Positions 51,719 to 60,566 of a stretch of 64,000 nucleotides of DNA are shown in pieces. The translations under genes and the position numbers were made by a program. The stretch covers positions 31,747-95,746 of the forward strand of contig SFTH01000006.1 in NCBI GenBank assembly GCA_004563405.1, read 5' to 3'. The DNA comes from a bacterium (lineage in GTDB: Bacteria > Bacillota > Clostridia > Christensenellales > Aristaeellaceae). Below the pieces are notes generated by a model that had not been told where the DNA came from, did no database searches, and was given only the letters and a program-made list of their open reading frames with translations. Every line of letters starts with the position of its first letter. The stretch's first letter is position 1.

Positions 51719-52405
51719 TTATGGGCGAATACAGTCGAGCCGAAAGCCCAGGCCGTCGCAGGATACCTGATGATAATCGATTCCGTCCACCTCGCCGCGC
51801 AGCGCACCGGCGAGGCCCGCGCCGTGCAGGTGGCCGTAAACCGCCACCGACGCGCCATAGCGCGCGAGGAGGTCCGCAAAGCCCTCGGCCGCCTCCGTTC
51901 GGGGCGGATAGTGCATCAGCGCGATCAGCGGCGCATCCGCACTCCGCGCGCGGGCGCTGGCCAGCGACATCTCCAGCCGCTGCCGCTCCCGGCGATAGAT
52001 GCGCGCATCGTCCGAGTCTCCCTCGGGCTCGGCGGGAATCTGCCAGCCCCGGGAACCCGCAAAGAGCAGCCCGTCCATGAACAGGCTGTCGTTCTGTATG
52101 GCGTAGCAGCCCTCCGGCAGCGCGCGGCGCACGCGGCCGATGGAGCTCCACCAGTAATCATGATTGCCCCGCAGCAGAATCTTCCGGCCCGGCAGCGCGC
52201 CGATGCGGGAGAGATCCTCCAGCGCCTCCTCCAGGTGCATGGCCCAGCTCAGATCGCCGGGCAGCAGCACCACGTCCTCCCCGGAGACCCGCGCCATCCA
52301 GTCCTCCTGAATGCGCTCAAAGTGGTTCTGCCAGTGGGGGCCAAAGACGTCCATGGGCTTCTGGTGCGCCGGAAGGTGCAGATCTGAGATTGCCCAGACA
52401 GCCAC
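51719..52405 (-). CDS. Calcineurin-like metallophosphoesterase
   Basis: The 228-residue protein has the metal-binding motifs ISDLHL, LLPGDLSWAM, LRGNHDYWW and YGHLHG in order. It hydrolyses phosphoester bonds in a small molecule or nucleic acid; the substrate is unknown. It follows the zinc-ribbon gene after 2 bases and is cotranscribed. Confidence 0.9.
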   Translation of the reverse strand: MAVWAISDLHLPAHQKPMDVFGPHWQNHFERIQEDWMARVSGEDVVLLPGDLSWAMHLEEALEDLSRIGALPGRKILLRGNHDYWWSSIGRVRRALPEGCYAIQNDSLFMDGLLFAGSRGWQIPAEPEGDSDDARIYRRERQRLEMSLASARARSADAPLIALMHYPPRTEAAEGFADLLARYGASVAVYGHLHGAGLAGALRGEVDGIDYHQVSCDGLGFRLDCIRP

Positions 52406-52407
52406 GC

Positions 52408-52830
52408 TCAGCGGTCTCCGCCAGATGCGCCCTTGCCCTGGGCCTCTTCTTCCTCGTCTTCTTCGTCGTCGCCAAAGAACTCCTTGTCTTCCTCGTCGAA
52501 CACTTCCCCGGGAATATCGCCGTCGAGATCGTCACCAATGTCCAGCTCAATCTCGTCCATCGTGCTAACGGAATCAATACCGATGCTCGCGGCGTCGGTC
52601 ACGCCCTCATCGTCGCTCTGGGAATCCGCATCGCGGTGGACCAGCTCCTTCAGGCAGTAGGCGCACAGCTCCTGGCCCGGAACCACCGGGTTTTCGCCGC
52701 ACTCGGAGCAAAGCTCAATCATTTCATACTGCTCGCTCTCGCCTCGCACCTCGCGCCGGCAGACGGAGCACATCTTCTCCGTATCGAGCATGTAGTTCAG
52801 TTCACAGCGGGGACACTTGATCAGACTCAT
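52408..52830 (-). CDS. Zinc-ribbon protein with long acidic tail
   Basis: The 140-residue protein has three or four CxxC pairs in its first 60 residues (CPRC, CSVC, CSEC, CAYC), forming two zinc ribbons. An acidic tail rich in Asp and Glu follows (about 70-133, with runs such as DDEEDEEEEAQG). It is cytoplasmic. A role in nucleic-acid or protein binding is plausible, but I do not know a family function. It precedes the phosphoesterase gene and has its own promoter. Confidence 0.78.
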   Translation of the reverse strand: MSLIKCPRCELNYMLDTEKMCSVCRREVRGESEQYEMIELCSECGENPVVPGQELCAYCLKELVHRDADSQSDDEGVTDAASIGIDSVSTMDEIELDIGDDLDGDIPGEVFDEEDKEFFGDDEEDEEEEAQGKGASGGDR

Positions 52831-52911
52831 TGAAAATCTTCCTCCCGGGATGGCTATTTTGAAACGGCTTCCCGCAGCGCGGGCAAATCGCCGCAGCGTT
52901 TACACCATGTT

Positions 52912-52939
52912 ATTATACACGATTGTACGGGAAGCGCAA
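52912..52939 (-). promoter_or_regulatory. Sigma-A promoter of the zinc-ribbon/phosphoesterase operon
   Basis: On the minus strand TTGCGC (52939-52934), 16 bases, TATAAT (52917-52912). Confidence 0.75.
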
Positions 52940-52990
52940 GGGGGAAAACCCAGAATTTTGCATTTTTATCGGCAATTGCATCCCTGGACG

Positions 52991-53566
52991 TCATTTTTCC
53001 TTCAGCCACTCCGCAAGCCGCCCCACATCCTGCGCGTAGACCGCGCGCAGCGAGGGATTGTAGATCAGCGACGCGGGATGATACATGGGGTACAGGCGCG
53101 CGCCGTCCAGCTCCATGAACTGCCCGTGCACGTCTCCGATCACCACCTTCGGCCCCGCGAGGGCGCGCAGGGGCACGTTTCCCAGCGTCACCACCACCTC
53201 CGGGGACACCAGCTCGATCTCCCGGCGCAGCCAGGGCAAAAAGAGCTTCACTTCCTCCCGGGTGGGCGGGCGGTTCACCACGCGTCCCGCTGCGGAGATC
53301 TTCGTCGGGCGGAACTTGACCGCGTTGGACACATACAATTCGTTCCGGTCGATGCCCGCCATCTCCAGAAACTCGTCCAGATTCCGGCCCGCCTTGCCCA
53401 CGAAGGGCCGCCGCTTCAGCGTCTCCTGCTCCCCCGGAGCCTCGCCAATGAGCATCACGCGCGCGCCGGTCCGGCCCTCGCCGTGCACCAGCACCTTTCT
53501 CTCGCCCTCGTAAACCTCGTCGACCAGCTTCTCCAGCTCCGATCTCAGCTTTTCCAGTTCACGCAT
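52991..53566 (-). CDS. Uracil-DNA glycosylase family 4-like protein lacking Fe-S cysteines
   Basis: The 191-residue protein has the family 4 core: LIGEAPGEQETLKRRPFVGK, AVKFRP and the C-terminal MYHPASLIYNPSL. It lacks the N-terminal CxxC and the later cysteines that hold the [4Fe-4S] cluster. Position 8 of motif 1 is Thr where family 4 usually has Asp. It may be an inactive, altered-specificity or cluster-free relative. I chose the ATG at 53566 to give a normal N-terminus; a GTG at 53611 is possible. It overlaps the canonical UDG gene by 8 bases. Confidence 0.78.
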   Translation of the reverse strand: MRELEKLRSELEKLVDEVYEGERKVLVHGEGRTGARVMLIGEAPGEQETLKRRPFVGKAGRNLDEFLEMAGIDRNELYVSNAVKFRPTKISAAGRVVNRPPTREEVKLFLPWLRREIELVSPEVVVTLGNVPLRALAGPKVVIGDVHGQFMELDGARLYPMYHPASLIYNPSLRAVYAQDVGRLAEWLKEK

Positions 53567-54155
53567 CAACGCTCGATTCACCCGCCTGTTCGCCTTCCGC
53601 ACGGATTTCACTCAGTTTGTCCCGAATCTTCTGAAAATCCTCCCACGCGTCCCGCTTTTTCGTGGGATCCCGCAGCAGCGCGGAGGGATGATAGGTGGGC
53701 ATGAACCACACGCCCTTGCGCTCGAACCAGCGGCCGTGCTCCCGCATGACTGAAACCTCCTGGTTGAGCGTATAGCGGCAGGCCACCTTGCCCAGCAGCA
53801 CGATCACCCGGGGCCGCACCAGCGCCACCTGGGCGCGCAGGTAGTTGAGGCAGGCCTGGGCCTCGTCCGGCTCCGGATTCCGGTTCTGGGGCGGGCGGCA
53901 CTTGACCACGTTGCAGATGTACACTTCCTCCCGCTCCAGGCCGATGGAGCGAATCATCCGCGTGAGCAGCTCGCCGCTGCGCCCCACGAACGGACGTCCC
54001 TGAAGATCCTCATCCCGCCCCGGGCCTTCGCCGATGAACATCAAAAGCGCGTGGGGATTGCCCTCGCCGGGCACCACATGGTTGCGGGTCTCGCACAGGC
54101 GGCACCCGCGACATTCGGAGATCTCCTGACTGAGTTGAGACCAGGATGTCCGCAT
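53559..54155 (-). CDS. Type 4 uracil-DNA glycosylase
   Basis: The 198-residue protein has the N-terminal CRGCRLCETR, the motif FIGEGPGRDEDLQGRPFVGR, VVKCRPPQNRNPEPDE and a later cysteine, plus the C-terminal TYHPSALLRD. It should excise uracil from DNA to start base-excision repair. The cysteines hold a [4Fe-4S] cluster. The ATG at 54155 follows GGAG. It is paired with a cysteine-free paralogue downstream. Confidence 0.9.
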   Translation of the reverse strand: MRTSWSQLSQEISECRGCRLCETRNHVVPGEGNPHALLMFIGEGPGRDEDLQGRPFVGRSGELLTRMIRSIGLEREEVYICNVVKCRPPQNRNPEPDEAQACLNYLRAQVALVRPRVIVLLGKVACRYTLNQEVSVMREHGRWFERKGVWFMPTYHPSALLRDPTKKRDAWEDFQKIRDKLSEIRAEGEQAGESSVDA

Positions 54156-54194
54156 AGTTCCATCTCCATCCGTAGTAGATTTGCCGCAATGTTT

Positions 54195-54221
54195 GAAATC
54201 CGACGCGCGCAGCGTCGGATT
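54195..54221 (-). terminator. Hairpin after the small membrane protein gene
   Basis: AAATCCGACGC (54195-54205) and GCGTCGGATTT (54211-54221) form a perfect 11-bp stem. The following T run on the minus strand is short, so termination may be partial and the UDG genes may be read through from 54451. Confidence 0.6.
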
Positions 54222-54229
54222 TGCATCAT

Positions 54230-54451
54230 TCATTCAGGGATGACGATCGCCTTGGTCACCGTCTCCCAGAGCTTTTGGAAGGTCACCGGAACGTCCGCTC
54301 TGATCCAGCGAATCAGCGCGCTGACGAGCACAATGCATCCGATGATGACCAGTATGCCCGCCACGATGGCCAGAAAATCGAACATTCCCGCAAATACCTG
54401 ATATTTCACGCGCCGGCGGCGCGCCTCCTCCCGGGTATAGAGCTTTGCCAT
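54230..54451 (-). CDS. Small single-pass membrane protein
   Basis: The 73-residue protein has a basic N-terminus (KLYTREEARRRRVKYQVFAG) and one long hydrophobic segment (about 27-48, DFLAIVAGILVIIGCIVLVS). I do not recognise a family. The ATG at 54451 lies behind GGAGGG, and a sigma-A promoter lies just upstream, so it is very likely a real gene. Confidence 0.7.
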   Translation of the reverse strand: MAKLYTREEARRRRVKYQVFAGMFDFLAIVAGILVIIGCIVLVSALIRWIRADVPVTFQKLWETVTKAIVIPE

Positions 54452-54474
54452 GGCGTTCCCTCCTCTCCATCTGA

Positions 54475-54503
54475 AGTATAGCACATTCTGCGCAAAAGCG
54501 CAA
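54475..54503 (-). promoter_or_regulatory. Sigma-A promoter of the small membrane protein gene
   Basis: On the minus strand TTGCGC (54503-54498), 17 bases, TATACT (54480-54475). It begins directly after the VanW stop codon. Confidence 0.72.
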
Positions 54504-56288
54504 TCACGGCCCGTATTCGATGATCTCCGGCGTGGCCTGATAGGTGCTCTTGCACAGCTCGCTGCGGCGCAGCTCGTTTCCATTGGCGTCCCACCAGATC
54601 TTGTAGGTGGTGGCCGTGTATCCCTTCTTGCCGTTCTGCGTCACCCGGGTCTGGCCGGTAAAGAGCGTAAAGTTCATCTGATATTCCGTGTTGTAATCAA
54701 TCGTCCCGGTCTTCACGCCCTCCAGGGTGATCGACACGCCGTCCTCCAGCAGCTTTCCGAACACGCCCACGCGCACCCGCTTGTCCTCCGTCAGATAGCA
54801 GCAGATGTACACGCGGTCGCTGGAGGTGTTCGTGAAGCGCAGATCCTTGTTGCCCCAGTCCACCGCCGCATCCTTGCCCAGATCCACATAGCTCACGGTG
54901 AGGGAATGGGAGTGGCGCTCGTCCACCTTCAGATCGGCCTTGACCACGGCGTTGAACAGCGTCGTGGAGACCTGGCAGATGCCGCCGCCCACCTCCTCGG
55001 TCACCTTGCCGCCGGAGTAAGCCGTGGCCGTCTTGAAGCCCCGCTCGGTGGTGCGCTGGCCCACGGTCTGGTTGAAGGAGAAGCTCTCCCCCGGCTCCAG
55101 GCAGATGCCGTTGATCATCGAGAGCGCCAGGCGGATGTTGCTCAGGCGGTTGCTGCTGGAGGAGGAGGCATTGGTTACCGCATAGCTGATCATGCCATAC
55201 TGGGCGGCCACGTTTTCCTGCGTCACCTCCGGCGCGATGGTCTCAATCTGAAGGTTCACGCTTCCGCCGCCAGCGGAGAGCGCCGCCTCCACATCCGCCG
55301 TCAGCGCATCCTGATCCAGCACGCGCCCGCTCTGCTCCGGTTCAAACTCAAAGCTGTAGGTCTCCGTGTTGAACATTTTCAGCCGCGCGTCCTGGGGCTG
55401 CGTGTCAATCTGCGCCGCCACGTCCGCGGCGTACTGGCGCACCAGCGCGTCGTCATAGAGCGTCCGGTTCACCTCGTAGGCCGTGGGCTGCGCGCTCGCT
55501 GCCTCGATGTGCCGGTAGCGCTCCACCAGGGAACCGCTGCGTCCGGCGTTCCATGCGATGGAGAGCACCTGGGCGTAGTTGCTGGCGTAGCCCAGCTGCT
55601 CCGCCGTCACCTGCGTGCCGTCGTCGAGCACAGCCGCAGCCTGTCGGTAGGCGGGCTCCATCTCCTGCTCCCAGTATTCCAGCGCCTGCTGAAGGGTCAT
55701 GCCGGACACGTTCACGCCGTCCACCGAGGTGCCGTCGTAGAAGGTCTGGCGGGAAACCACAGCCTTCATCTCCGCCAGCGCGCGATACTCCTGCATCCGC
55801 CACACGCCCACGCCCACCAGCGCCAGCACGATCATCAGCAGAAAGGCGGACACGCCGCTGAAGCCGGAGCGCCTGCGCCGCCGCTTTCCCTTCTTCGGCG
55901 ACCGCTGCGCCCCCCGGCTCCGCGGCGGAGCGGGCCTGCGGGGCGCGCCGTCGTTCGCATAAAAGGCGGCGGAGCTGCGACGGGCCACGGGATTCTCCTG
56001 TATGGTATTTTTTCTCTTTTTGGCATTTGTCTGGGTTTTCATACCCTTTTTAGACGAAGAAGATGCGCGCTTCGTTCCCCCGGTAGCCGCCTTCCGCGCG
56101 CCCGAAGAAACCGCTTTTTTTGCACCTGCAGCGCCGGAACCGGACTTGCGCGCTCCCTCGGAGGCGCGCGAAGCAGCGGCGCGCCCCGCGCCGCTTCCAC
56201 GGGACCGGTTTTCGGAACCGCTCCCCTTCCGGGATTTCGCTTCGCTCTCAAAACCTGCGGGCCTGCGCCGCTGCTCGGTGTTGCTCAT
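54504..56288 (-). CDS. VanW family protein with basic cytoplasmic tail and G5-like end
   Basis: The protein has about 594 residues. Residues 1-145 are low-complexity and basic (Lys, Arg, Ser, Ala, Gly) and presumably cytoplasmic. A membrane helix (about 150-168) follows, then peptidoglycan-binding-like domains, the VanW domain with the invariant GGGICQVSTTLFNAVVKADL and a C-terminal G5-like strand region (GVKTGTIDYNTEYQMNF). VanW proteins act at the cell wall but their activity is not established. The start is uncertain between ATG 56288 and ATG 56306, because the -10-like TATAAT (minus, near 56320) leaves little leader. Confidence 0.85.
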   Translation of the reverse strand: MSNTEQRRRPAGFESEAKSRKGSGSENRSRGSGAGRAAASRASEGARKSGSGAAGAKKAVSSGARKAATGGTKRASSSSKKGMKTQTNAKKRKNTIQENPVARRSSAAFYANDGAPRRPAPPRSRGAQRSPKKGKRRRRRSGFSGVSAFLLMIVLALVGVGVWRMQEYRALAEMKAVVSRQTFYDGTSVDGVNVSGMTLQQALEYWEQEMEPAYRQAAAVLDDGTQVTAEQLGYASNYAQVLSIAWNAGRSGSLVERYRHIEAASAQPTAYEVNRTLYDDALVRQYAADVAAQIDTQPQDARLKMFNTETYSFEFEPEQSGRVLDQDALTADVEAALSAGGGSVNLQIETIAPEVTQENVAAQYGMISYAVTNASSSSSNRLSNIRLALSMINGICLEPGESFSFNQTVGQRTTERGFKTATAYSGGKVTEEVGGGICQVSTTLFNAVVKADLKVDERHSHSLTVSYVDLGKDAAVDWGNKDLRFTNTSSDRVYICCYLTEDKRVRVGVFGKLLEDGVSITLEGVKTGTIDYNTEYQMNFTLFTGQTRVTQNGKKGYTATTYKIWWDANGNELRRSELCKSTYQATPEIIEYGP

Positions 56289-56420
56289 GCTTCCAATTCG
56301 CTCCATGCTTCCATTATAACCCGTACGGATTCAAACACATTCCCATTATAAGGAAAGCGCCTGCCGCAATCAACCCATTTGGGTTAATTCGACAGGCGGA
56401 TATTTCGACAAATCGACGCT

Positions 56421-57746
56421 TCAGCGGTTGGGGTCTGGGGCGTCCTCAAAGCCCCGATCCCGGCGCAGGGCGCGAATATCGTTCTCGAAGCCCTCCTCGC
56501 TGGGCGTGTAATAGGGCATGCCCCGGGCCTCCAGCGGCGCGTACTGCTGCTGCACGAAGTGGCCGGGATAGTCGTGGGCGTAGCGGTAGCCCTCCCCGCA
56601 GCCCAGTTCCTCCGCGCCCCGGTAGTGGGTGTCCCGCAGGTGCACCGGCACGGGCTGATAGCCGCCCCGCTCCGCGTCCTCCATGGCCCGGTCGATGGCC
56701 ACGGCCACGGAATTGGATTTCGGGCTCTCGCACACGGCGATGATCGCCTGGGAGATGGGCAGCTTGGCCTCCGGCATGCCGATGGCCTCCAGCGCCTGCA
56801 TCGCCGCCACGGCCTGAAGCATCGCCATGGGATTTGCCAGGCCCACATCCTCGCTGGCGTGGGCGATGATCCGGCGCGCGATGATGCGGGGATCCACGCC
56901 CGCCCGATTCATCCGCGCGAACCAGGCCAGCGCCGCGTCGCTGTCCGAGCCGCGCAGGGACTTGCAGAACGCGGAGAGCATGTCGTAGAACATGGATTCG
57001 TCCATCTGGAGCACCCGGCTCTGGATGGACTCCTCGGCCACCTCCAACGTCACATGGATGGAGCCGTCTGCCTCCATGGGCGTGGTGAGTACCGCCAGCT
57101 CCAGGGCGTTGAGGGCGCTGCGCACGTCCCCGTTGGCCACCTGGGCGATGTGTTCCAGCGCATCGTCGTCGATGAGCACATCCTGGTCGCCGTAGCCGTT
57201 GACCGGATCGGCGATGGCGTTGAGCACCGCGCACTTGACCTCCTCCGCCGTCAGGGCTTCGAAGTGGAACAGCCGGCACCGGCTGACGATGGCGGGCGTC
57301 ATGGCAATCATCGGATTCTCCGTCGTGGAGCCGATGAAGCGGATCACGCCCTGCTCAATGGAGGGCAGGATGGAATCCGACTGAGCCTTGGACCAGCGGT
57401 GACACTCGTCCAGCAGCAGATAGGTGCTCTGTCCGTAGAGACTCAACCGCTCCTGCGCCTCCTTGATCACCTCGCGCACGTCCGCCACGCCGCTGGTGAC
57501 GGCGTTGAGCTTGACAAAAGCGGAGCGGGTCGTCTCCGCGATGATGGACGCGAGTGTGGTCTTTCCGCAACCCGGCGGGCCCCAGAAGATGGAGCTGGTG
57601 AGCCTGTCCGCCTCGATGGCCCGGCGCAGCAGCTTTCCCTTGCCCAATATCTGGGTCTGACCGATAAACTCCTCCAGCGTCCGGGGGCGCATGCGATCCG
57701 CCAGGGGCGCGAGACTGCGCGTTCCGGCGGTGAAGAGATCCTCCAT
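56421..57746 (-). CDS. rarA: Replication-associated recombination protein RarA (MgsA)
   Basis: The 441-residue AAA+ ATPase has RMRPRTLEEFIGQTQILGKG, Walker A FWGPPGCGKTTLASIIAE, Walker B LLLDECHRWSKAQ and sensor 1 FIGSTTENP, with the C-terminal tetramerisation domain (HYRGAEELGCGEGYRY). It acts at stalled forks in the cytoplasm. Walker B reads D-E-C-H instead of the common D-E-I-H, with catalytic residues intact. The ATG at 57746 follows AGGAGG. Confidence 0.94.
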   Translation of the reverse strand: MEDLFTAGTRSLAPLADRMRPRTLEEFIGQTQILGKGKLLRRAIEADRLTSSIFWGPPGCGKTTLASIIAETTRSAFVKLNAVTSGVADVREVIKEAQERLSLYGQSTYLLLDECHRWSKAQSDSILPSIEQGVIRFIGSTTENPMIAMTPAIVSRCRLFHFEALTAEEVKCAVLNAIADPVNGYGDQDVLIDDDALEHIAQVANGDVRSALNALELAVLTTPMEADGSIHVTLEVAEESIQSRVLQMDESMFYDMLSAFCKSLRGSDSDAALAWFARMNRAGVDPRIIARRIIAHASEDVGLANPMAMLQAVAAMQALEAIGMPEAKLPISQAIIAVCESPKSNSVAVAIDRAMEDAERGGYQPVPVHLRDTHYRGAEELGCGEGYRYAHDYPGHFVQQQYAPLEARGMPYYTPSEEGFENDIRALRRDRGFEDAPDPNR

Positions 57747-57785
57747 GGTTTACCTCCTCGATGAAAACGAAGCTGCATAACACAA

Positions 57786-57815
57786 AGGGAACGCAATGTA
57801 CTGATCGCGTTCCCT
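57786..57815 (-). terminator. Rho-independent terminator of rpsT
   Basis: On the minus strand AGGGAACGC (57815-57807) pairs with GCGTTCCCT (57794-57786), followed by TTG. It lies between rpsT and rarA. Confidence 0.75.
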
Positions 57816-57834
57816 CTGTTGCACTGTGGTGACC

Positions 57835-58095
57835 TTACTGAGCGGCCTTCGCAAGGCGCTTTGCCATACGGGCCTTTTTGCGGTTCGCAGCGTTCTTATG
57901 AATAACGCCCTTAGCAGCAGCCTTGTCAACCGCGCCCTGAGTCGCGCTGAGCAGCTTGACATCGGCCTCGTTCGCGGCTACGGCGGAATCGAACTTCTTG
58001 ATCTGGGTCTTCATCGCAGACTTGATCATTCGGTTGCGCAGGTTCTTCTTTTCGGTCACCTTCACGCGCTTGATGGCAGACTTGATATTCGGCAA
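57835..58095 (-). CDS. rpsT: 30S ribosomal protein S20
   Basis: The 86-residue basic protein starts at TTG behind GGGAGG and begins PNIKSAIKRVKVTEKKNLRN, the S20 signature. It binds 16S rRNA early in 30S assembly. It has a strong promoter (58129-58157), and a TTG start is typical for S20, where initiation is limiting. It is divergent from gpr, an arrangement common in Clostridia and Bacilli. Confidence 0.96.
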   Translation of the reverse strand: MPNIKSAIKRVKVTEKKNLRNRMIKSAMKTQIKKFDSAVAANEADVKLLSATQGAVDKAAAKGVIHKNAANRKKARMAKRLAKAAQ

Positions 58096-58128
58096 ATTCT
58101 TCACCTCCCTACGCAAATTGCAACTAGT

Positions 58129-58157
58129 ATTATAGCACGCGGTCCCCGAAAATGCAA
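58129..58157 (-). promoter_or_regulatory. Sigma-A promoter of rpsT
   Basis: On the minus strand TTGCAT (58157-58152), 17 bases, TATAAT (58134-58129). Confidence 0.88.
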
Positions 58158-58228
58158 GCCCCAAGATACATTTTCAAGAAAAACTTGGGTAAACTAATTT
58201 CACTTTTTTGAAGAGACGAGGTGTTACC

Positions 58229-59134
58229 ATGTATTCAAGCCGCACCGACCTAGCCATGGAGAGCCTGGACGCGCACAATTCCTTTCCCGGGGTGGACGTG
58301 CACCGCTGGGAGGAGTCCGACATTCAGCTCAGCGAGGTGGTTGTCCGCACGCAGGAGGCCGCCGAGGTCCTCGACAAGCCCTGCGGAACCTACCTCACTC
58401 TGGAGTGTTCCCTGCTCCGGGAGCACGACCCGGACGCGCGCATCGCCATGGCAAATCTTCTGGGCGAGGAGCTCTCCCGCATGCTCGTCCCCTCCCAGGA
58501 CGCGCCGGTCCTGGTGGTGGGCCTGGGCAACCGCGGGGTCACGCCGGACTCCCTGGGGCCTGCGGCCATCGACAAGACGTTGGTGACCCGCCACATGCTG
58601 GGCAGCGAGTACGCCCACAGTGGCATGCGCAGCGTCTGCGCCATCGCCCCCGGCGTACTGGGCGTCACCGGCGTCGAAACGGTGGAGATGGTGGAGAGCC
58701 TCGCCCAGAAGCTGCATCCCCGGGCGATCCTGTGCATCGACTCCCTGGCGGCGCGGGATTCCGCGCGCATCGGCTGCACCGTGCAGATCTCCAACACCGG
58801 CATTCAGCCCGGCTCCGGCGTGGGCAATCACCGCAGGCCCCTGACGAAGGAGAGTCTGGGCGTGGACGTGATCGCCGTGGGGGTGCCCACCGTGATCTAC
58901 GCCGCCACCCTCGCCCGGGACGCCTTCGCGCTGCTGGCCGGCGAGGACCAGCAGGAGGAGGCCTTGGGCGCGATGGAGCGGGAACTGCGGAACACGGACC
59001 TGGGCAACCTGATCGTCACGCCCCGGGACATCGACGCAATCGTCAAAAACTGCGCCACGCTCATCGCCGGTGGCATCAACCGGGCGCTCCAGCCGAATCT
59101 CACCAGCACAGAAATTGCAGAAATGATGGATTGA
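58229..59134 (+). CDS. gpr: GPR endopeptidase (germination protease)
   Basis: The 301-residue protein starts SSRTDLAMESLDAHNSFPGV, with the cleaved propeptide region and GPR core including VVGLGNRGVTPDSLGP and GVQ/TGVETVEMVESLA-like text. It is made in the forespore under sigma-F/G and degrades small acid-soluble proteins at germination. Upstream, GGGTAAACTA (58184-58193) resembles a sigma-F/G -10, but the -35 is poor. The ATG at 58229 follows GAGGTG. It supports an endospore-forming host with sigG. Confidence 0.95.
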   Translation: MYSSRTDLAMESLDAHNSFPGVDVHRWEESDIQLSEVVVRTQEAAEVLDKPCGTYLTLECSLLREHDPDARIAMANLLGEELSRMLVPSQDAPVLVVGLGNRGVTPDSLGPAAIDKTLVTRHMLGSEYAHSGMRSVCAIAPGVLGVTGVETVEMVESLAQKLHPRAILCIDSLAARDSARIGCTVQISNTGIQPGSGVGNHRRPLTKESLGVDVIAVGVPTVIYAATLARDAFALLAGEDQQEEALGAMERELRNTDLGNLIVTPRDIDAIVKNCATLIAGGINRALQPNLTSTEIAEMMD

Positions 59135-59273
59135 TGCCACATTCTGGCAGTTGCCTCAATCTCCCCGGAGTTTGTTTACAGTCTGTACACATCTGATTCA
59201 CAACTCTCCCCTATAATTCGAAATGTCGGCAAGAGCCGCCGATAAGAGTATACCCTCTATACCCCCATTCCCC

Positions 59274-59309
59274 AAAAAGGCGCCCCGGTTCCAAAGAAAC
59301 CGGGGCGCC
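59274..59309 (-). terminator. Rho-independent terminator of the alcohol dehydrogenase gene
   Basis: GGCGCCCCGGTT (59279-59290) pairs with AACCGGGGCGCC (59298-59309); on the minus strand it is followed by TTTTT. It may also stop gpr transcripts. Confidence 0.88.
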
Positions 59310-59322
59310 GTATTTATGTTGT

Positions 59323-60501
59323 TCATCTGTCCGCGATGCGGTAGATTTCCTCCGCCTCCGCGCCGGTGATGGGCCACGCGCGGCCGATGAGATCCGTTCC
59401 GGGGTTGCGCTTGCACTTGGCCGCCAGCTTCGGAATGTCCTCCGTGCGCGCGCCCAGCTCCTTCATGGTCACGGGCATGCCGATCTCCCGAAGGAAGCTC
59501 TCGTGAGCCTCGATGCCCCGCAGCGCGGTCTCCTCCGGATCTTCAAAGTTCATGGGCACATTGTACACCCGGTTGGCAAACTGGGCCAGGCGCATGGGAT
59601 GGCGTTTCATCTGGAAGCGCATCCAGGCCGGGAACACCACGGCCAGACCCGCGCCGTGCGCCACGTCGTAGAGGGCGGAGAGCTCGTGCTCCAGCTGGTG
59701 GGAGCCGAAGTCGCCCACGCGGCCCACGCCCACGGTCTCATTGTGGGCGATGGTGCCGCCCCACATCAGCTGGGCCTGCGCGTCGTAATTCATGGGATCC
59801 TTCACCGCGATGCGCACCGCGCGGATCACCGCCTGCATGGCCGCCTCGCAGAGCCGGTCGGTCAGATCCACTTCGGTCTCGCAGGTGAAGTAGCGCTCCA
59901 TGATGTGCGCCAGGATGTCCGTCGCGCCGCTGGCGATCTGGTACTTCGGCACGGTCATCGCAAGCTCCGGATTCATGAAGGCGATCAGCGGGCGGTTGAG
60001 CTCCGTGGAAAGTCCGCGCTTGATCAGCGTGCTCTCCTGCATGATCACACAGCTGTTGGAGGACTCGCTGCCCGCCGCCGACGTGGTCAGCACGCAGCCG
60101 AAGGGCATGGTGCGCTCCACCTTCGCCTTGCCGCAGAAGAAGTCCCAGAAGTCGCCGTCGTAGCATGCGCCGTGGGCGATGGCTTTGGTGGAGTCAATGG
60201 CCGAACCGCCGCCCACCGCGAGGATGAAGTCGATCTTCTCCCGGCGCACCAGCTCAATGCCCTCGTACACCTTGTCGTCCCGGGGATTGGGCTTCGCGCC
60301 GCTCAGGGTGAGCACCGTCATGCCGTGCGCGCGCAGGTCTTCCTCGAGTCGCCCGATCAGACCGCTCTTCACCGCCGAGCCGCCGCCGTAGTGAATCAGC
60401 ACCCGCGTCGCGCCCAGGGCCGCCAGCTCCTCGCCCGCCTTCTTCTCAGCGCCGTGCCCGAATACAAACCGGGTGGGCAAACGATAAGTAAAGTCCTTCA
60501 T
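59323..60501 (-). CDS. Iron-containing alcohol dehydrogenase
   Basis: The 392-residue class III dehydrogenase has GGGSAIDSTKAIAHG (cofactor loop) and the metal ligands in ASGATDILAHIMERYF, GSHQLEHELSAL and DVAHGAGLAVVFPAW. It interconverts alcohols and aldehydes with NAD(P)H, resembling BDH/YqhD enzymes of fermentative anaerobes. The G-G-G-S loop followed by Asp/Ser suggests NADP(H) may be used. It is a single gene with its own terminator. Confidence 0.92.
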   Translation of the reverse strand: MKDFTYRLPTRFVFGHGAEKKAGEELAALGATRVLIHYGGGSAVKSGLIGRLEEDLRAHGMTVLTLSGAKPNPRDDKVYEGIELVRREKIDFILAVGGGSAIDSTKAIAHGACYDGDFWDFFCGKAKVERTMPFGCVLTTSAAGSESSNSCVIMQESTLIKRGLSTELNRPLIAFMNPELAMTVPKYQIASGATDILAHIMERYFTCETEVDLTDRLCEAAMQAVIRAVRIAVKDPMNYDAQAQLMWGGTIAHNETVGVGRVGDFGSHQLEHELSALYDVAHGAGLAVVFPAWMRFQMKRHPMRLAQFANRVYNVPMNFEDPEETALRGIEAHESFLREIGMPVTMKELGARTEDIPKLAAKCKRNPGTDLIGRAWPITGAEAEEIYRIADR

Positions 60502-60543
60502 CTGTAGCTTCCTCTCCTTCTGAATTCTTGATATGCAAGCATG

Positions 60544-60566
60544 GAAAAAGCGCTGTTCTCAGCGCT
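60544..60566 (-). terminator. Terminator overlapping the end of the basic-tailed protein gene
   Basis: AGCGCTG (60549-60555) and CAGCGCT (60560-60566) form a stem followed on the minus strand by TTTTT. The stop codon (60559-60561) lies in the hairpin. Confidence 0.75.

Noticed and set aside
58170..58200. Sigma-F/G promoter for gpr
   Set aside because: GGGTAAACTA is a fair -10, but I could not find a matching -35 at the right distance, so I mention it only in the gpr entry.
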